A stretch of DNA of 64,000 nt from Aliibacillus thermotolerans (GCF_027853235.1 NZ_WKJG01000061.1:90143-154142); one strand, 5' to 3'. Shown: positions 11,410 through 20,193, counted from the stretch's first letter. Notes: a model not told the origin generated them from the letters alone. Translations and numbers: made by a program.

Positions 11410-11451
11410 AAATCGAACATTAAAACTATTAATAAGTTTAATGTTCGTTAT
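11410..11451. promoter_or_regulatory. paired PurBoxes (PurR operator), doubling as yebG terminator stem
   Basis: Two inverted CGAACATT half sites (11414-11421 and 11440-11447) with 26 bases start to start, matching the PurR box core of Bacillus (consensus AWWWCCGAACWWT, from memory). The same half sites with the same spacing occur upstream of pbuG. The arms CGAACATTAAA/TTTAATGTTCG also make an 11-bp hairpin followed on the minus strand by a T-rich run, so the element could terminate yebG as well as bind PurR. Confidence 0.75.
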
Positions 11452-11642
11452 TCTCGCACTCCTTCAAATATAATTTGTTGGCAGATTGGGATTTTTTCTA
11501 TCTTTCCGTTTTTATTTACTTCTTGAAACACCGGTTTTTCTACCCGTCGTACCGGTCGATACCCTGCTTCTTTCATGCGACGAAGACAATCTTCAATCGC
11601 TTCATTTTCTTCCACTTGAAATTTTCTTTTTCTTTCTCCCAT
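11448..11642 (-). CDS. yebG: NETI-motif protein (YebG family)
   Basis: Small 64-residue protein of unknown function between pbuG and purE, the same place as yebG in B. subtilis. It has the conserved ENEAIEDCLRRMKEAGYRPVR segment in two parts: ENEAIEDCL (the NETI motif reads NEAI here) and YRPVRRVEKPVFQE. Rich in Lys, Arg and Glu, with no membrane segment. Its stop lies inside the flank of the PurBox hairpin. Function not known. Confidence 0.75.
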   Translation of the reverse strand: MGERKRKFQVEENEAIEDCLRRMKEAGYRPVRRVEKPVFQEVNKNGKIEKIPICQQIIFEGVRE

Positions 11643-11654
11643 CTTCTCCTCCCT

Positions 11655-12167
11655 TTAAACCAGTAATTGTTGCAATGCTTTTTCTTCTAATGGAATCCGA
11701 ATAAAATAAATGAGCACCACATGACCGATAACGAAGAGAAAAGATGTAAACACTGCTTCAAAAATAAGGGGCAGGGAAAATAGTTCGATTGCTACGATTA
11801 GATAGTTAGGATGTTTTAACCAACGATAGGGTCCTTTTCTTACTCGTTTTTCCCCGGGCAATACAATGATTTTTGTATTCCAATATTTTCCTAGTGTCAA
11901 CAATGTCCAAAAACGACCAAGTTGTGCGAATAGAAAAAGAGCAAAAAAGACGAACCAATACTTTCCCAGCTCTCCTCCTTTCCAAATTACTTCGACTGTG
12001 AGCGAAATAAAAAAGAAAACATGGAGCAACACAATCCACTTATAATGGTCTGCACCAACTTCGATCGCACCATTTCTTTTCATTTTCTTTTCATTGTGAC
12101 GTGCGTAAACAATTTCTACCAATCGCTCCATCATCATAAGTGAAATGAAGATGATAAAAAATATCAT
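11655..12167 (-). CDS. bpsB: isoprenylcysteine methyltransferase-family membrane protein (alkylpyrone O-methyltransferase BpsB/YpbQ type)
   Basis: Integral membrane methyltransferase-like protein, about 170 residues with roughly five hydrophobic segments. The C-terminal half contains RVRKGPYRWLKHPNYL, the cofactor-binding signature of the ICMT/PEMT family. The start at 12165-12167 follows GGAGGG and overlaps the stop of the polyketide synthase (ATGA). In B. subtilis the partner of BpsA methylates alkylpyrones to alkylpyrone ethers; the same role is inferred here from the gene pair. Confidence 0.8.
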   Translation of the reverse strand: MIFFIIFISLMMMERLVEIVYARHNEKKMKRNGAIEVGADHYKWIVLLHVFFFISLTVEVIWKGGELGKYWFVFFALFLFAQLGRFWTLLTLGKYWNTKIIVLPGEKRVRKGPYRWLKHPNYLIVAIELFSLPLIFEAVFTSFLFVIGHVVLIYFIRIPLEEKALQQLLV

Positions 12168-13252
12168 TTTAATTCCCTCCATTCCACCCAAACCATTTCT
12201 GCACAAAAACCTGGTCCTAACGCTGTCAACAACCCGTTTTCATTGATTTTAGGATGATAGTGATCGATGATATTTTTTAATACGTACAACACGGTTGGAG
12301 CGGACATATTCCCTTGTTTCCGTAACACTTCCCGTGATGGATTCGTTTTCTGTCGAGGAAGAGATAGTGATTTTTCGTAGGCATCAAGCACTTTTTTTCC
12401 ACCTGGATGAGCGATAAAATAATTTACGTTGTGCCATGATTGATTCATTTTTTTCAAAAACTCATCGACGTTTGGTTTTAGCCATTTTTCGATGAGCGTT
12501 GGAATGTCTCGCGAAAACACAACGTGCAAACCGTTGTCTTTCACTTTCCATCCCATGACGTCTTCCGAATCTTTCAACCAAACAGAATGGGTATCTTTTG
12601 TCAGTAAAATGATTCCGTTTTGTTTTACTTTTTCTCCTGTCATTAACACACAAGCAGCGCCATCTGCAAACAATGATGTTCCGATAAAGTTACTTTTTGA
12701 TATATCTTTCTGTTGAAAAGTTAAACTGCATAATTCGATACATAAAACGAGTACTTTGTCTGTTGGAAATGCTTGTAAGTATTCATGGGCACGGCTAATC
12801 CCTGCCGCTCCTCCTGCGCATCCTAAACCCCATATCGGGATACGTTTCACATGAGATGGAAAAGATAGTTCATTCATAATGCGAATATCAATGGTAGGTG
12901 TCGAAAGGCCCGAACTAGAAATAAAGAAAAAGGCATCTATTTCTTCTTTGTCTGTACTAGTGGATTGCAAACATTGTTCTACTGCCTTTTTTCCCATCTC
13001 GACACATTGTTCGATATATACATCATTCTTTTCTTGAAAGCTTCTCTCTTCTTTTAACCATTCTAGCGGGGCAGCAAAATGTCGGCGCTCTATCTCTCCA
13101 TTATCAAAAACTTTTAATAGCCTGTGAATATTTGGAAAATGAGGAGCAAACAATTGACGAACAATTTCTACTGTTTCTTCTTGGGTTACCGGATAAGGAG
13201 CATTGACTGTCTCCACATGCGCAATTACAGGCATATTTCCACATCCAATCAT
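12164..13252 (-). CDS. bpsA: type III polyketide synthase (alkylpyrone synthase, BpsA/BcsA type)
   Basis: Chalcone-synthase-fold enzyme that condenses malonyl-CoA onto acyl-CoA starters. The 362-residue frame shows the complete Cys-His-Asn triad: Cys145 in GLGCAGGAAG, His282 in FIAHPGGKK and Asn315 in KQGNMSAP. The start is uncertain: an ATG at 13232-13234 (MPVIAHVETV) aligns better with relatives, and neither has a strong ribosome site. In B. subtilis the bpsAB pair lies elsewhere in the chromosome; here it sits between pbuG and yebG, in place of the yebC-yebE genes. Confidence 0.9.
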   Translation of the reverse strand: MIGCGNMPVIAHVETVNAPYPVTQEETVEIVRQLFAPHFPNIHRLLKVFDNGEIERRHFAAPLEWLKEERSFQEKNDVYIEQCVEMGKKAVEQCLQSTSTDKEEIDAFFFISSSGLSTPTIDIRIMNELSFPSHVKRIPIWGLGCAGGAAGISRAHEYLQAFPTDKVLVLCIELCSLTFQQKDISKSNFIGTSLFADGAACVLMTGEKVKQNGIILLTKDTHSVWLKDSEDVMGWKVKDNGLHVVFSRDIPTLIEKWLKPNVDEFLKKMNQSWHNVNYFIAHPGGKKVLDAYEKSLSLPRQKTNPSREVLRKQGNMSAPTVLYVLKNIIDHYHPKINENGLLTALGPGFCAEMVWVEWRELK

Positions 13253-13354
13253 GCTTGATCATCAATATTTAACAAAATATTGATTTCCTTGATTGATCTT
13301 ACTATTCCCGTTCATGACTACAATCATGCAGGAATTTCCTTCTTCATTCATAGA

Positions 13355-13397
13355 CAAAAAGTCAACATTTCGCCAAATCTCGAAAATGTTGACTTTC
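13355..13397 (-). terminator. pbuG terminator
   Basis: Inverted repeat AAGTCAACATTT ... AAATGTTGACTT followed by T residues on the minus strand, just after the pbuG stop. Confidence 0.75.
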
Positions 13398-13403
13398 ATT
13401 TCC

Positions 13404-14717
13404 TTATCCTAAAAACACAAAATATGCGATAAAGACGAAAAACAATACGTACATGACGGGATGAATATCGCGTCCTTTTCCTTTGATTAACATTGTAATT
13501 GGATAAAAGACAAACCCCATCGCAATCCCTGTCGCAATACTGTAAGTTAACGGCATCGCTGCAACCGTTAAAAAGGCAGGAATGGCAATTTCGATTTTAT
13601 TCCATTCAATTAAACGAAGAGAAGATGCCATCAGAACCCCTACTAAAATTAACGCCGGTGCAGTTACTGACTCTGTTACTACGACGAGAAGAGGAGAGAA
13701 GAACAACGACACTAAAAATAACAATCCGGTCACAACAGATACAAATCCTGTTCGACCACCTGCCGCTACCCCGGAAGACGATTCGACAAAAGCTGTCGTT
13801 GTCGAAGTTCCTAAAACCGCACCAATCGATGTCGCAGAAGAGTCTGAGAGTAACGCCCGAGTCGCACGAGGCAGTTTATTATTTTTTACATATCCTGCTT
13901 GATTTGCCACCGCAAACAATGTGCCGGCTGTATCAAAGAAGTCAACGAATAAAAAGGTCAAGACGATAATCACCATTTGGATTACAAGGTCAGAGGTCCA
14001 TTCAATTTCCCCTAACACAGTAAAAGCTGCTCCGAATGTAGATGAAAGACTAGGAATCGAACCGACAACGGCTGTTGGTACTTGAATAATTCCTACAATC
14101 ATTCCAGCAACGGCCGTAATAACCATTCCATAGAATATTCCGCCATGCACGCCGCGAACGATTAAAATGGCAGTGACAAACAAACCAAACGCCGCCAGGG
14201 CTGTTCCGGGATTTGTCATGTTTCCTAACGACACAGCAGTCGCTTCATCCGGAACGATAAATTCTGCGTTTTGCAATCCAACAAAAGCAATAAACAAACC
14301 AATTCCGGAAGCTACTGCATATTTTAATTGTTCCGGGATCGCATTAATAATTTTTTCTCGGACCCCTATGACGGTAATAAGAATAAAAATAATACCAGAA
14401 AGAAAAACACCAAATAAAGCCACTTGCCATGGGATTCCCATGCCTAACACAACCGTGTATGTAAAGAAAGCATTTAATCCCATTCCTGGTGCCAAAGCGA
14501 TCGGGTACTTCGCAAATAGCCCCATGATAAGCGTCCCAATGGCTGCAGCAAGTGCTGTCGCAGTGAAGACGGCTCCTTGCTCCATCCCTGCATCTCCTAA
14601 AATCAATGGATTCACAAATAAGATGTACGCCATGGATAAAAAAGTTGTTAAACCCGCTACACTCTCCTGCCGATAATTGGTACCCCATTTTTCAAATTCA
14701 AAATAACGATTCACCAT
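13404..14717 (-). CDS. pbuG: hypoxanthine/guanine permease
   Basis: AzgA-type purine transporter of the NCS2 group, about 437 residues with a dozen hydrophobic segments. Starts at 14715-14717 (MVNRYFEFEKWGTNYRQES) after GGAGGA; the open frame extends much further upstream but crosses the riboswitch terminator. Family motifs are GLTTFLSMAYILFVNP and ALAPGMGLNAFF. Position next to guaA, the riboswitch and the PurBoxes identify the specific gene. Confidence 0.93.
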   Translation of the reverse strand: MVNRYFEFEKWGTNYRQESVAGLTTFLSMAYILFVNPLILGDAGMEQGAVFTATALAAAIGTLIMGLFAKYPIALAPGMGLNAFFTYTVVLGMGIPWQVALFGVFLSGIIFILITVIGVREKIINAIPEQLKYAVASGIGLFIAFVGLQNAEFIVPDEATAVSLGNMTNPGTALAAFGLFVTAILIVRGVHGGIFYGMVITAVAGMIVGIIQVPTAVVGSIPSLSSTFGAAFTVLGEIEWTSDLVIQMVIIVLTFLFVDFFDTAGTLFAVANQAGYVKNNKLPRATRALLSDSSATSIGAVLGTSTTTAFVESSSGVAAGGRTGFVSVVTGLLFLVSLFFSPLLVVVTESVTAPALILVGVLMASSLRLIEWNKIEIAIPAFLTVAAMPLTYSIATGIAMGFVFYPITMLIKGKGRDIHPVMYVLFFVFIAYFVFLG

Positions 14718-14757
14718 CGCTCCTCCATTCTTTTGAAAAAAATCTTGCGGAAAAACG

Positions 14758-14792
14758 AAAAAGTTCCAAGCAGCAATCACTACCTGGAACCT
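14758..14792 (-). terminator. pbuG leader terminator (riboswitch expression platform)
   Basis: Minus-strand 13-bp stem AGGTTCCAGGTAG/CTGCTTGGAACTT (with a few G-T pairs) and a six-base loop, followed by T residues. It lies between the aptamer and the pbuG start. Confidence 0.82.
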
Positions 14793-14850
14793 CGACTCTT
14801 CCAACGAAAGCCTCGCCGATGACATGACAGAACATCGGAAAGAACATTCC

Positions 14851-14922
14851 GTTTTCGTAGTCAAGCTATTTACGGCAGCTTGTAGAGACTCGCGAGCCAT
14901 ATTCTCGCGATTATACGAAAAC
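14851..14922 (-). promoter_or_regulatory. guanine-type purine riboswitch aptamer (pbuG leader)
   Basis: Minus strand: P1 GTTTTCGTA pairs with TACGAAAAC; the core contains TATAAT, ATATGG, TCTCTAC and CCGTAAAT, and the closing GACTACG has C at the specificity position. This predicts guanine/hypoxanthine sensing. With the following terminator, purine excess should shut off uptake. Confidence 0.92.
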
Positions 14923-14958
14923 GCTATATAAAGATATATGTGAACTTGATTGCCTATT

Positions 14959-14987
14959 AGTTTATCAGCGGATAAAAGAAAAGTCAA
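14959..14987 (-). promoter_or_regulatory. pbuG promoter (sigma-A)
   Basis: Minus-strand TTGACT (14982-14987), a 17-base spacer and TAAACT (14959-14964), upstream of the aptamer. Confidence 0.6.
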
Positions 14988-15033
14988 CTAAAAAACCGAA
15001 CATTCATGTATTCATATGCATGAATGTTCGTAT
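14988..15033. promoter_or_regulatory. paired PurBoxes upstream of pbuG, doubling as guaA terminator
   Basis: Inverted CCGAACATT half sites at 14996-15004 and 15023-15030; the CGAACATT cores are 26 bases apart start to start, as at purE. The arms CGAACATTCATG/CATGAATGTTCG form a perfect 12-bp stem followed on the minus strand by GTTTTTTAG, a classical intrinsic terminator placed 10 bases after the guaA stop. One element may thus serve both as PurR operator and as guaA terminator. Confidence 0.75.
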
Positions 15034-15039
15034 GTGATG

Positions 15040-16590
15040 CTATTCCCACTCAATCGTTGCTGGTGGCTTCGAAGTGATGTCGTAAACCACTCGATTCACG
15101 TGTGGGACTTCCGTTACTATTCTGGTAGAAATCGTCTCTAATACATCGTAAGGGATTCGCGCCCAATCAGAAGTCATCCCGTCCACAGAATGAACAGCAC
15201 GTATGCCAACGGTGTAATCATACGTACGAGCGTCATCTTTCACGCCAACGCTTCTCATATTCGGCAAGGTCGTAAAATATTGCCAAATTTCTTTTTCCAA
15301 TCCGGCATTTTTAATTTCTTCTCGCAAAATTGCATCTGATTCACGAACGATTTCCAGTTTCTCTTCGGTAATTTCTCCTAGGACGCGAATACCTAAGCCC
15401 GGGCCTGGAAAAGGCTGACGCCAAACGATTTCATCAGGCACCCCTAATTCAGTACCTAACGCTCTCACTTCATCTTTAAACAACGTTTTCAACGGCTCAA
15501 TTAGCGTAAAGTTCATCTCTTCTGGTAATCCACCTACGTTATGATGAGATTTGATTGTTTTTGACGTTTCTGTTCCGCTTTCGATGACATCCGTATATAA
15601 CGTTCCTTGGGCAAGAAAGTCCATATCTGTTAATTTTCCTGCTTCTTCTTCAAATAAGTAAATAAACTCATTTCCAATAATTTTTCGTTTCTGTTCTGGG
15701 TCAGATACCCCTTTTAATTTCTTTAAAAAGCGTTCTTTTGCATCAATCTTAATGACGTTCATGTGAAATTCGCCTTCAAACGTTTTCATCACGCTCTCTG
15801 CTTCACCTTTACGAAGCAAACCGTGATCAATGAACATACATGTCAGTTGGTTTCCAATCGCTTTATGAATAAGAGCCGCAACGACCGAAGAATCAACACC
15901 GCCACTTAGTGCACATAACACATGTTTATCCCCTACTTCTTCTCGGATAAGTTGAATTTGCTCTTCAGAAAATTTTTTCATCGACCAATCCCCGCGACAT
16001 TGACAAACTTCAAACAAAAAGTTTTTCACAATCTCCATTCCATGAGGGGTTTGTTCTACTTCCGGTTGAAATTGAATGCCATACAATTGCCGTTTTTTAT
16101 CACTTATCGCTAAAATCGGCATGTTGTTCGATCTTGCATCCACTGTAAATGATGCTGGTGTGGAAGTAACTTGATTTTCTTTATGAACCCACACAGGTTG
16201 TGCTGACGGGATATTTCTCCAAAGTTTTCCTTGATTTTTTACTTGCATTGTTTCAACACCGTATGTATTTGCATCTTGTTCATGAGAAGGGGTTTCTACT
16301 TGTCCACCAAGCTGATAAACCATCCATTGCATTCCATAAGAGATACCGAGAACCGGAATACCAAGATCCAAAATTTGAGGATCATAGGTCGGGGCGTTCT
16401 CGGCATGAATACTTTGAGATCCCCCTGTTAATACAATACCGGTCGGTTCTAATGCCTTTAGTTTTTCAATATTGATCGTATACGGATAAAGTTCACTGTA
16501 AACACCGGCGTCTCGTATTTTTCTCGTGATCAACTGGCTGTATGGACCACCAAAGTCAAGTACAACAATTAACTCATTCTTTTTCCCCAT
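15040..16590 (-). CDS. guaA: GMP synthase with intact synthetase domain but altered glutaminase active site
   Basis: Converts XMP to GMP using ATP and an amino group. It has 516 residues: an N-terminal class-I amidotransferase domain (about 1-200), an ATP-pyrophosphatase domain with the P-loop LSGGVDSS, and the C-terminal dimer domain ending KPPATIEWE. The synthetase half is highly conserved. In the glutaminase half the nucleophile elbow, normally GICYGMQ, reads GISYGMQ (Ser84, codon TCT, plus 16339-16341), and the triad His, normally FHPE, is Gln (FQPE, Gln175, plus 16066-16068). The usual DFGSQY is DFGGPY and SGGP is TGGS. The domain should be unable to hydrolyse glutamine, so the enzyme is inferred to use ammonia. 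Confidence 0.95.
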   Translation of the reverse strand: MGKKNELIVVLDFGGPYSQLITRKIRDAGVYSELYPYTINIEKLKALEPTGIVLTGGSQSIHAENAPTYDPQILDLGIPVLGISYGMQWMVYQLGGQVETPSHEQDANTYGVETMQVKNQGKLWRNIPSAQPVWVHKENQVTSTPASFTVDARSNNMPILAISDKKRQLYGIQFQPEVEQTPHGMEIVKNFLFEVCQCRGDWSMKKFSEEQIQLIREEVGDKHVLCALSGGVDSSVVAALIHKAIGNQLTCMFIDHGLLRKGEAESVMKTFEGEFHMNVIKIDAKERFLKKLKGVSDPEQKRKIIGNEFIYLFEEEAGKLTDMDFLAQGTLYTDVIESGTETSKTIKSHHNVGGLPEEMNFTLIEPLKTLFKDEVRALGTELGVPDEIVWRQPFPGPGLGIRVLGEITEEKLEIVRESDAILREEIKNAGLEKEIWQYFTTLPNMRSVGVKDDARTYDYTVGIRAVHSVDGMTSDWARIPYDVLETISTRIVTEVPHVNRVVYDITSKPPATIEWE

Positions 16591-16654
16591 CGTTCGAACC
16601 CCACCTTTATATTGTATTTTAGTTAGGTAAACTTAGCTTCTTGTCCCGATCCTC

Positions 16655-16875
16655 CATCGCCTTCGCGCCTAACCAGTTGCTTCCGCTTTTCTTTGTCTAG
16701 CTCCAGCAACCAGGCATTTGGCCTAAGGAACTTCTGCTAAAATCATGCCCGTCCTAGGCATAACGCAGAAGTCAGCACGTCCTATGCAAGTCAGATCATG
16801 TCAGAAGTCAAAAAACGACTTCTGTCCGTGCTCTTCCAACGCTTTTCGTGGCTCAACGGCTTTCTCCGCTTTTCT
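16655..16875. repeat. intergenic hairpin-rich repeat element
   Basis: Non-coding 327-base gap between guaA and yebA. It contains TTGTCTAGCTCCAGC, a sequence I recall as a dispersed intergenic repeat in many Bacillaceae. Two hairpins are visible: CTTCTGC ... GCAGAAG with an inner ATGCC/GGCAT (16731-16772), and the perfect CAGAAGTC/GACTTCTG with a 7-base loop (about 16801-16823). The half sequence CAGAAGTC recurs. No frame of interest is seen. Copy number cannot be judged from one window. Confidence 0.5.
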
Positions 16876-16917
16876 TAAAAATATGCATTTTATTGTATCA
16901 ATGGAAAACGAAATGGG

Positions 16918-19038
16918 TCAAGATTTTATCCGTTTTATGATGTTTTCCCATGATTTTTGGATTTCTTCTGAAAGAGGACTTGGACGCTTGTTTCCGTAAT
17001 ATATTTGTTCATATTGTTCAGTGATAAGTGACATATCATTTGTTTCATATTCTTGATCCATTCGTTTAGCAAATTCACGAAATGTTTCGCTTTTTCTACG
17101 ATTGTGTCCTGCCATTTTAAATAGCGTCATGAGCGCTAAATACGCTTTCACAAACTTCATATCGTCATCTATTCGGTTGTATCGGTATTGGAGATACTTT
17201 TTATAAATCGGTATACGATACTTGTAAAGAATTCCAATAAGAAGGAGCGGCATGATGAAAAGAAGAAGTTGCACCCATGATGTTACTTTTTGGGAAGATT
17301 GATTATCTCTTCCTTCTGTTTCTTCTTCTACCATCTCTTCTATTTCATCTTCTTGCTTTTCTTCCTCTTCTTTTTCCTCCGTTTCTATCGATGGATAACT
17401 TTCTGGAGAAAATCCTTTTGTCGGTTCAAAAGGTACCCAACCAACAGAAGGAAAATAAACTTCTACCCAAGAATGAGCATTTCCATTCGTGACTTCATAC
17501 ACAATCCTTCCTTCTTCAGAACCTACTTTTTCTCCACTCGTAAATCCTTTCACCCAACGTGCAGGAATGTCGATGGAACGAAGCAGAACGACCATGCTCG
17601 TGGAGAAATTATCACAATACCCTCTCATCGTATCGAACAAAAATTGTTCAACGTAATCTTCATCTTCTTCAGGAACAGGTACATTTTCCGTTTCATACGT
17701 AAATATTGGGCTATGAAAATACGATTCAATGGCTCGGACTTTATCGTAACGCGTCTCCTCATTTTCTGTTAACGATTGAGCGAGAGCTTCCACCTCAGGC
17801 GAAAGATGTTCGGGTAGTTGTAAAAAATACTCTTCAATATGTGCCGGATCTACTTCACTACTCTCCCGCAGTTCTTCTTCAAATAAAACAGGACTTGCGC
17901 TCACTGTTTCATAGTAATGAGCAATAAACGGTTCTCCATTGCGATGCTTGTACGCTTTCCCGGTATAATTGTCAATAGAAACTTCTGCCTTCTCATCCGG
18001 AACACGGAATTGTTCTAAAGAGCCATCATAAAAAACGAAATCATAACGCATTTCTTTTTCTACGTACATGTCTACTTCATTACGCTTCGCTTCAACATGC
18101 GATTGATAAAGATTACTTTCTTGTACCAGTTCTAACGGAGTATTTGTCTCCCATCCTTGACCGGTATATACGTTTTTCGACTCACCCCGCCAATACCGCA
18201 CCTCTCTATCTGCGACTGCGGTAAACACAAGACGATCATCCTGTTCGAACCCTCCCCCTAACTGCGTATCGTCATCTCCATAGCCGACGCGACGCACTTC
18301 ATTATTCTTAAGAAATCGATGGGGGTCTTCTATCCCTAAAAATTCTTGCACATACGGCACAGGATCCTCCCAAGTAGGTCCTGATTTTGGTAAAAGGGAG
18401 GCAACAAATATCGCTGTGCCTAAAATCGCCACGGAAACTACAAGCCAGCGAGTCAATGCCTTTTTTTGATCAAACACAGGAAAATAAGAGGTGAGACGAC
18501 TCCATTGTAAGAGCAATAATAGGAGAAATCCGATGATCGTCACACGGATCATGGCCCAGCTTCCATCGTAATCAAAAAAAGTGTCCAGTACGCCAATAAA
18601 TATTACTGTACAAATAAAGAAAAATAAAATCCGTTTCGCATAAACTATCCAAAAATAAAGTAAATAGCTCATCATCGCAAGAAGAAGTAAAAATATCAAA
18701 CTTTGAAAGGAGTGACTCGTCTCCTGCCATGTACCGGTAATCATATGACCTAAGTGATGAAAAATATCTTCGAAAAATACTTGCCACCAAGGAAGGCTTA
18801 AAAATGTTTCCTCATAAAAGAGAAGATGTAAGATAAGAAGAATGATTCCACCAATAGTTGGTAACGTTATCCACGCTGGAAAATCGAGAAAGACGATAAG
18901 GAAGAAAAATCCAGTCACAGCGATAAAAAGAGAAATGTAGCCGGTACTGGAAACTTCCGGGAGCGGAAGTAGCCACTCGATGAGCAACAAATATCCGCAC
19001 ATATAGGTGAAAAATGATAGGAGGCTCCGTTCTATCAC
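16918..19038 (-). CDS. yebA: transglutaminase-like membrane protein (YebA/TgpA family)
   Basis: 706-residue protein with about six N-terminal membrane segments, an external transglutaminase-like domain and a C-terminal membrane anchor near residue 600 after an acidic Glu-rich linker. The active-site Cys is in MRGYCDNFSTSM and the His in NAHSWVEVYF, followed by GWVPFEPTKGF. It is the last gene of the yeaC-yeaD-yebA set, as in B. subtilis. Exact substrate unknown; MoxR-DUF58-transglutaminase sets are usually linked with envelope or protein maturation. Confidence 0.85.
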   Translation of the reverse strand: MIERSLLSFFTYMCGYLLLIEWLLPLPEVSSTGYISLFIAVTGFFFLIVFLDFPAWITLPTIGGIILLILHLLFYEETFLSLPWWQVFFEDIFHHLGHMITGTWQETSHSFQSLIFLLLLAMMSYLLYFWIVYAKRILFFFICTVIFIGVLDTFFDYDGSWAMIRVTIIGFLLLLLLQWSRLTSYFPVFDQKKALTRWLVVSVAILGTAIFVASLLPKSGPTWEDPVPYVQEFLGIEDPHRFLKNNEVRRVGYGDDDTQLGGGFEQDDRLVFTAVADREVRYWRGESKNVYTGQGWETNTPLELVQESNLYQSHVEAKRNEVDMYVEKEMRYDFVFYDGSLEQFRVPDEKAEVSIDNYTGKAYKHRNGEPFIAHYYETVSASPVLFEEELRESSEVDPAHIEEYFLQLPEHLSPEVEALAQSLTENEETRYDKVRAIESYFHSPIFTYETENVPVPEEDEDYVEQFLFDTMRGYCDNFSTSMVVLLRSIDIPARWVKGFTSGEKVGSEEGRIVYEVTNGNAHSWVEVYFPSVGWVPFEPTKGFSPESYPSIETEEKEEEEKQEDEIEEMVEEETEGRDNQSSQKVTSWVQLLLFIMPLLLIGILYKYRIPIYKKYLQYRYNRIDDDMKFVKAYLALMTLFKMAGHNRRKSETFREFAKRMDQEYETNDMSLITEQYEQIYYGNKRPSPLSEEIQKSWENIIKRIKS

Positions 19039-19053
19039 ACTTTCTCTCCTCTC

Positions 19054-20193
19054 CTAGCTAAGATGCTTATATACGCTGGCACCTAACTTTCGCAACTGTT
19101 GAAAGGAAGCGTCTACTCCTTGGTCGTCCTGTTCCAAAAAATAATGAATGGCAACATGTTCCCCTCTCTCTAACAACATCTTCCATTCTTCCACAATCGG
19201 TCGATTGAATTGTGAGGTCACATACATAAACAATCGTACAGAAGACGAAGGTAAAAAAGCAGGGACTTGTGTCTTTAGAGGAAAACTTTCTATGTTTTGA
19301 ATCACTGCTAACTGAAGCAAAATTTCTTTTTCATTTCTTTTTGCTTGTGAGCGATCTTCTTCCCCACTACATTGAAAATGAATCGAACTTTTTTTCCGAA
19401 AACATTCATGTACAAAGGAAGCAGTGAATGACACCATCATTTCGAATAGCTTTTCTTGCTGACCGACATTGTCTAATATGAGAACGCAACCTTGTCCTTC
19501 CTCCGCTTCAAATTCTTTCGTCACTAACTGGCGTGTTCTCGCAGTCACTTTCCAATCAACACTCGTTAATTTATCCCCAGGAACATATTCTCTAAGCGAC
19601 CGAATCGAATGTGACGGTTCTCCTTCATTCTTTAAAGAAGAAGTGGTTTGTTCTTCTTGAAAACGCGTTTGATACCAAGTAGTCAGTGGATATAGAGGTG
19701 GCAAGACCGTTACCGTATCCTGATAGGAAAGATTTGCTTTTTTTTGAAAAAAACCGAATAAATCATACATTTCTATGATGATTTCCGTAAAATGATATTC
19801 CCCTCTCTGTATCGTGTGAACATCATAGGAAAAAGAAAATTCTTTTGCCATGGAAAAGAACATCATTGTTCCCGGGTTTGTTTTCGACCATCCTCGTGGT
19901 ACACGGTCTCTCACGTACAAAAAAAGAAACGGAAAAGTAGTTTTTCGTTTGAGTTTGACAGTAATAGTCACCGTTTCATCCGTATGAAGAATCCTTTTGG
20001 GAAGTTGACGAGTAACAGAAAAAGCACGAAGCGGATAAATCATGAGAAGCCCATTGAATAAAAGCAAAAGAGTGACACTATAAAATAAAAACCAACTTAC
20101 AAATCCGCCTTGAAACATCGCATATGCATATAAAGCGGCAAAAATCATCAGTGCAAAAATCACTTTCCCTATATTAATGGCGTGCTGTTTCAT
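19054..20193 (-). CDS. yeaD: DUF58 domain membrane protein
   Basis: 379 residues with two N-terminal hydrophobic segments and a C-terminal DUF58/von Willebrand-like region. The motif is REYVPGDKLTSVDWKVTART followed by EFEAEEG, the DUF58 signature. It overlaps the MoxR gene by 4 bases and precedes yebA by 15 bases. Likely acts with the MoxR ATPase; function not established. Confidence 0.85.
   Translation of the reverse strand: MKQHAINIGKVIFALMIFAALYAYAMFQGGFVSWFLFYSVTLLLLFNGLLMIYPLRAFSVTRQLPKRILHTDETVTITVKLKRKTTFPFLFLYVRDRVPRGWSKTNPGTMMFFSMAKEFSFSYDVHTIQRGEYHFTEIIIEMYDLFGFFQKKANLSYQDTVTVLPPLYPLTTWYQTRFQEEQTTSSLKNEGEPSHSIRSLREYVPGDKLTSVDWKVTARTRQLVTKEFEAEEGQGCVLILDNVGQQEKLFEMMVSFTASFVHECFRKKSSIHFQCSGEEDRSQAKRNEKEILLQLAVIQNIESFPLKTQVPAFLPSSSVRLFMYVTSQFNRPIVEEWKMLLERGEHVAIHYFLEQDDQGVDASFQQLRKLGASVYKHLS

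Noticed and set aside
14718..14987. 90-codon N-terminal extension of pbuG
   Set aside because: It translates the riboswitch and terminator; the permease family starts at about MVNRYFEFEKWG.
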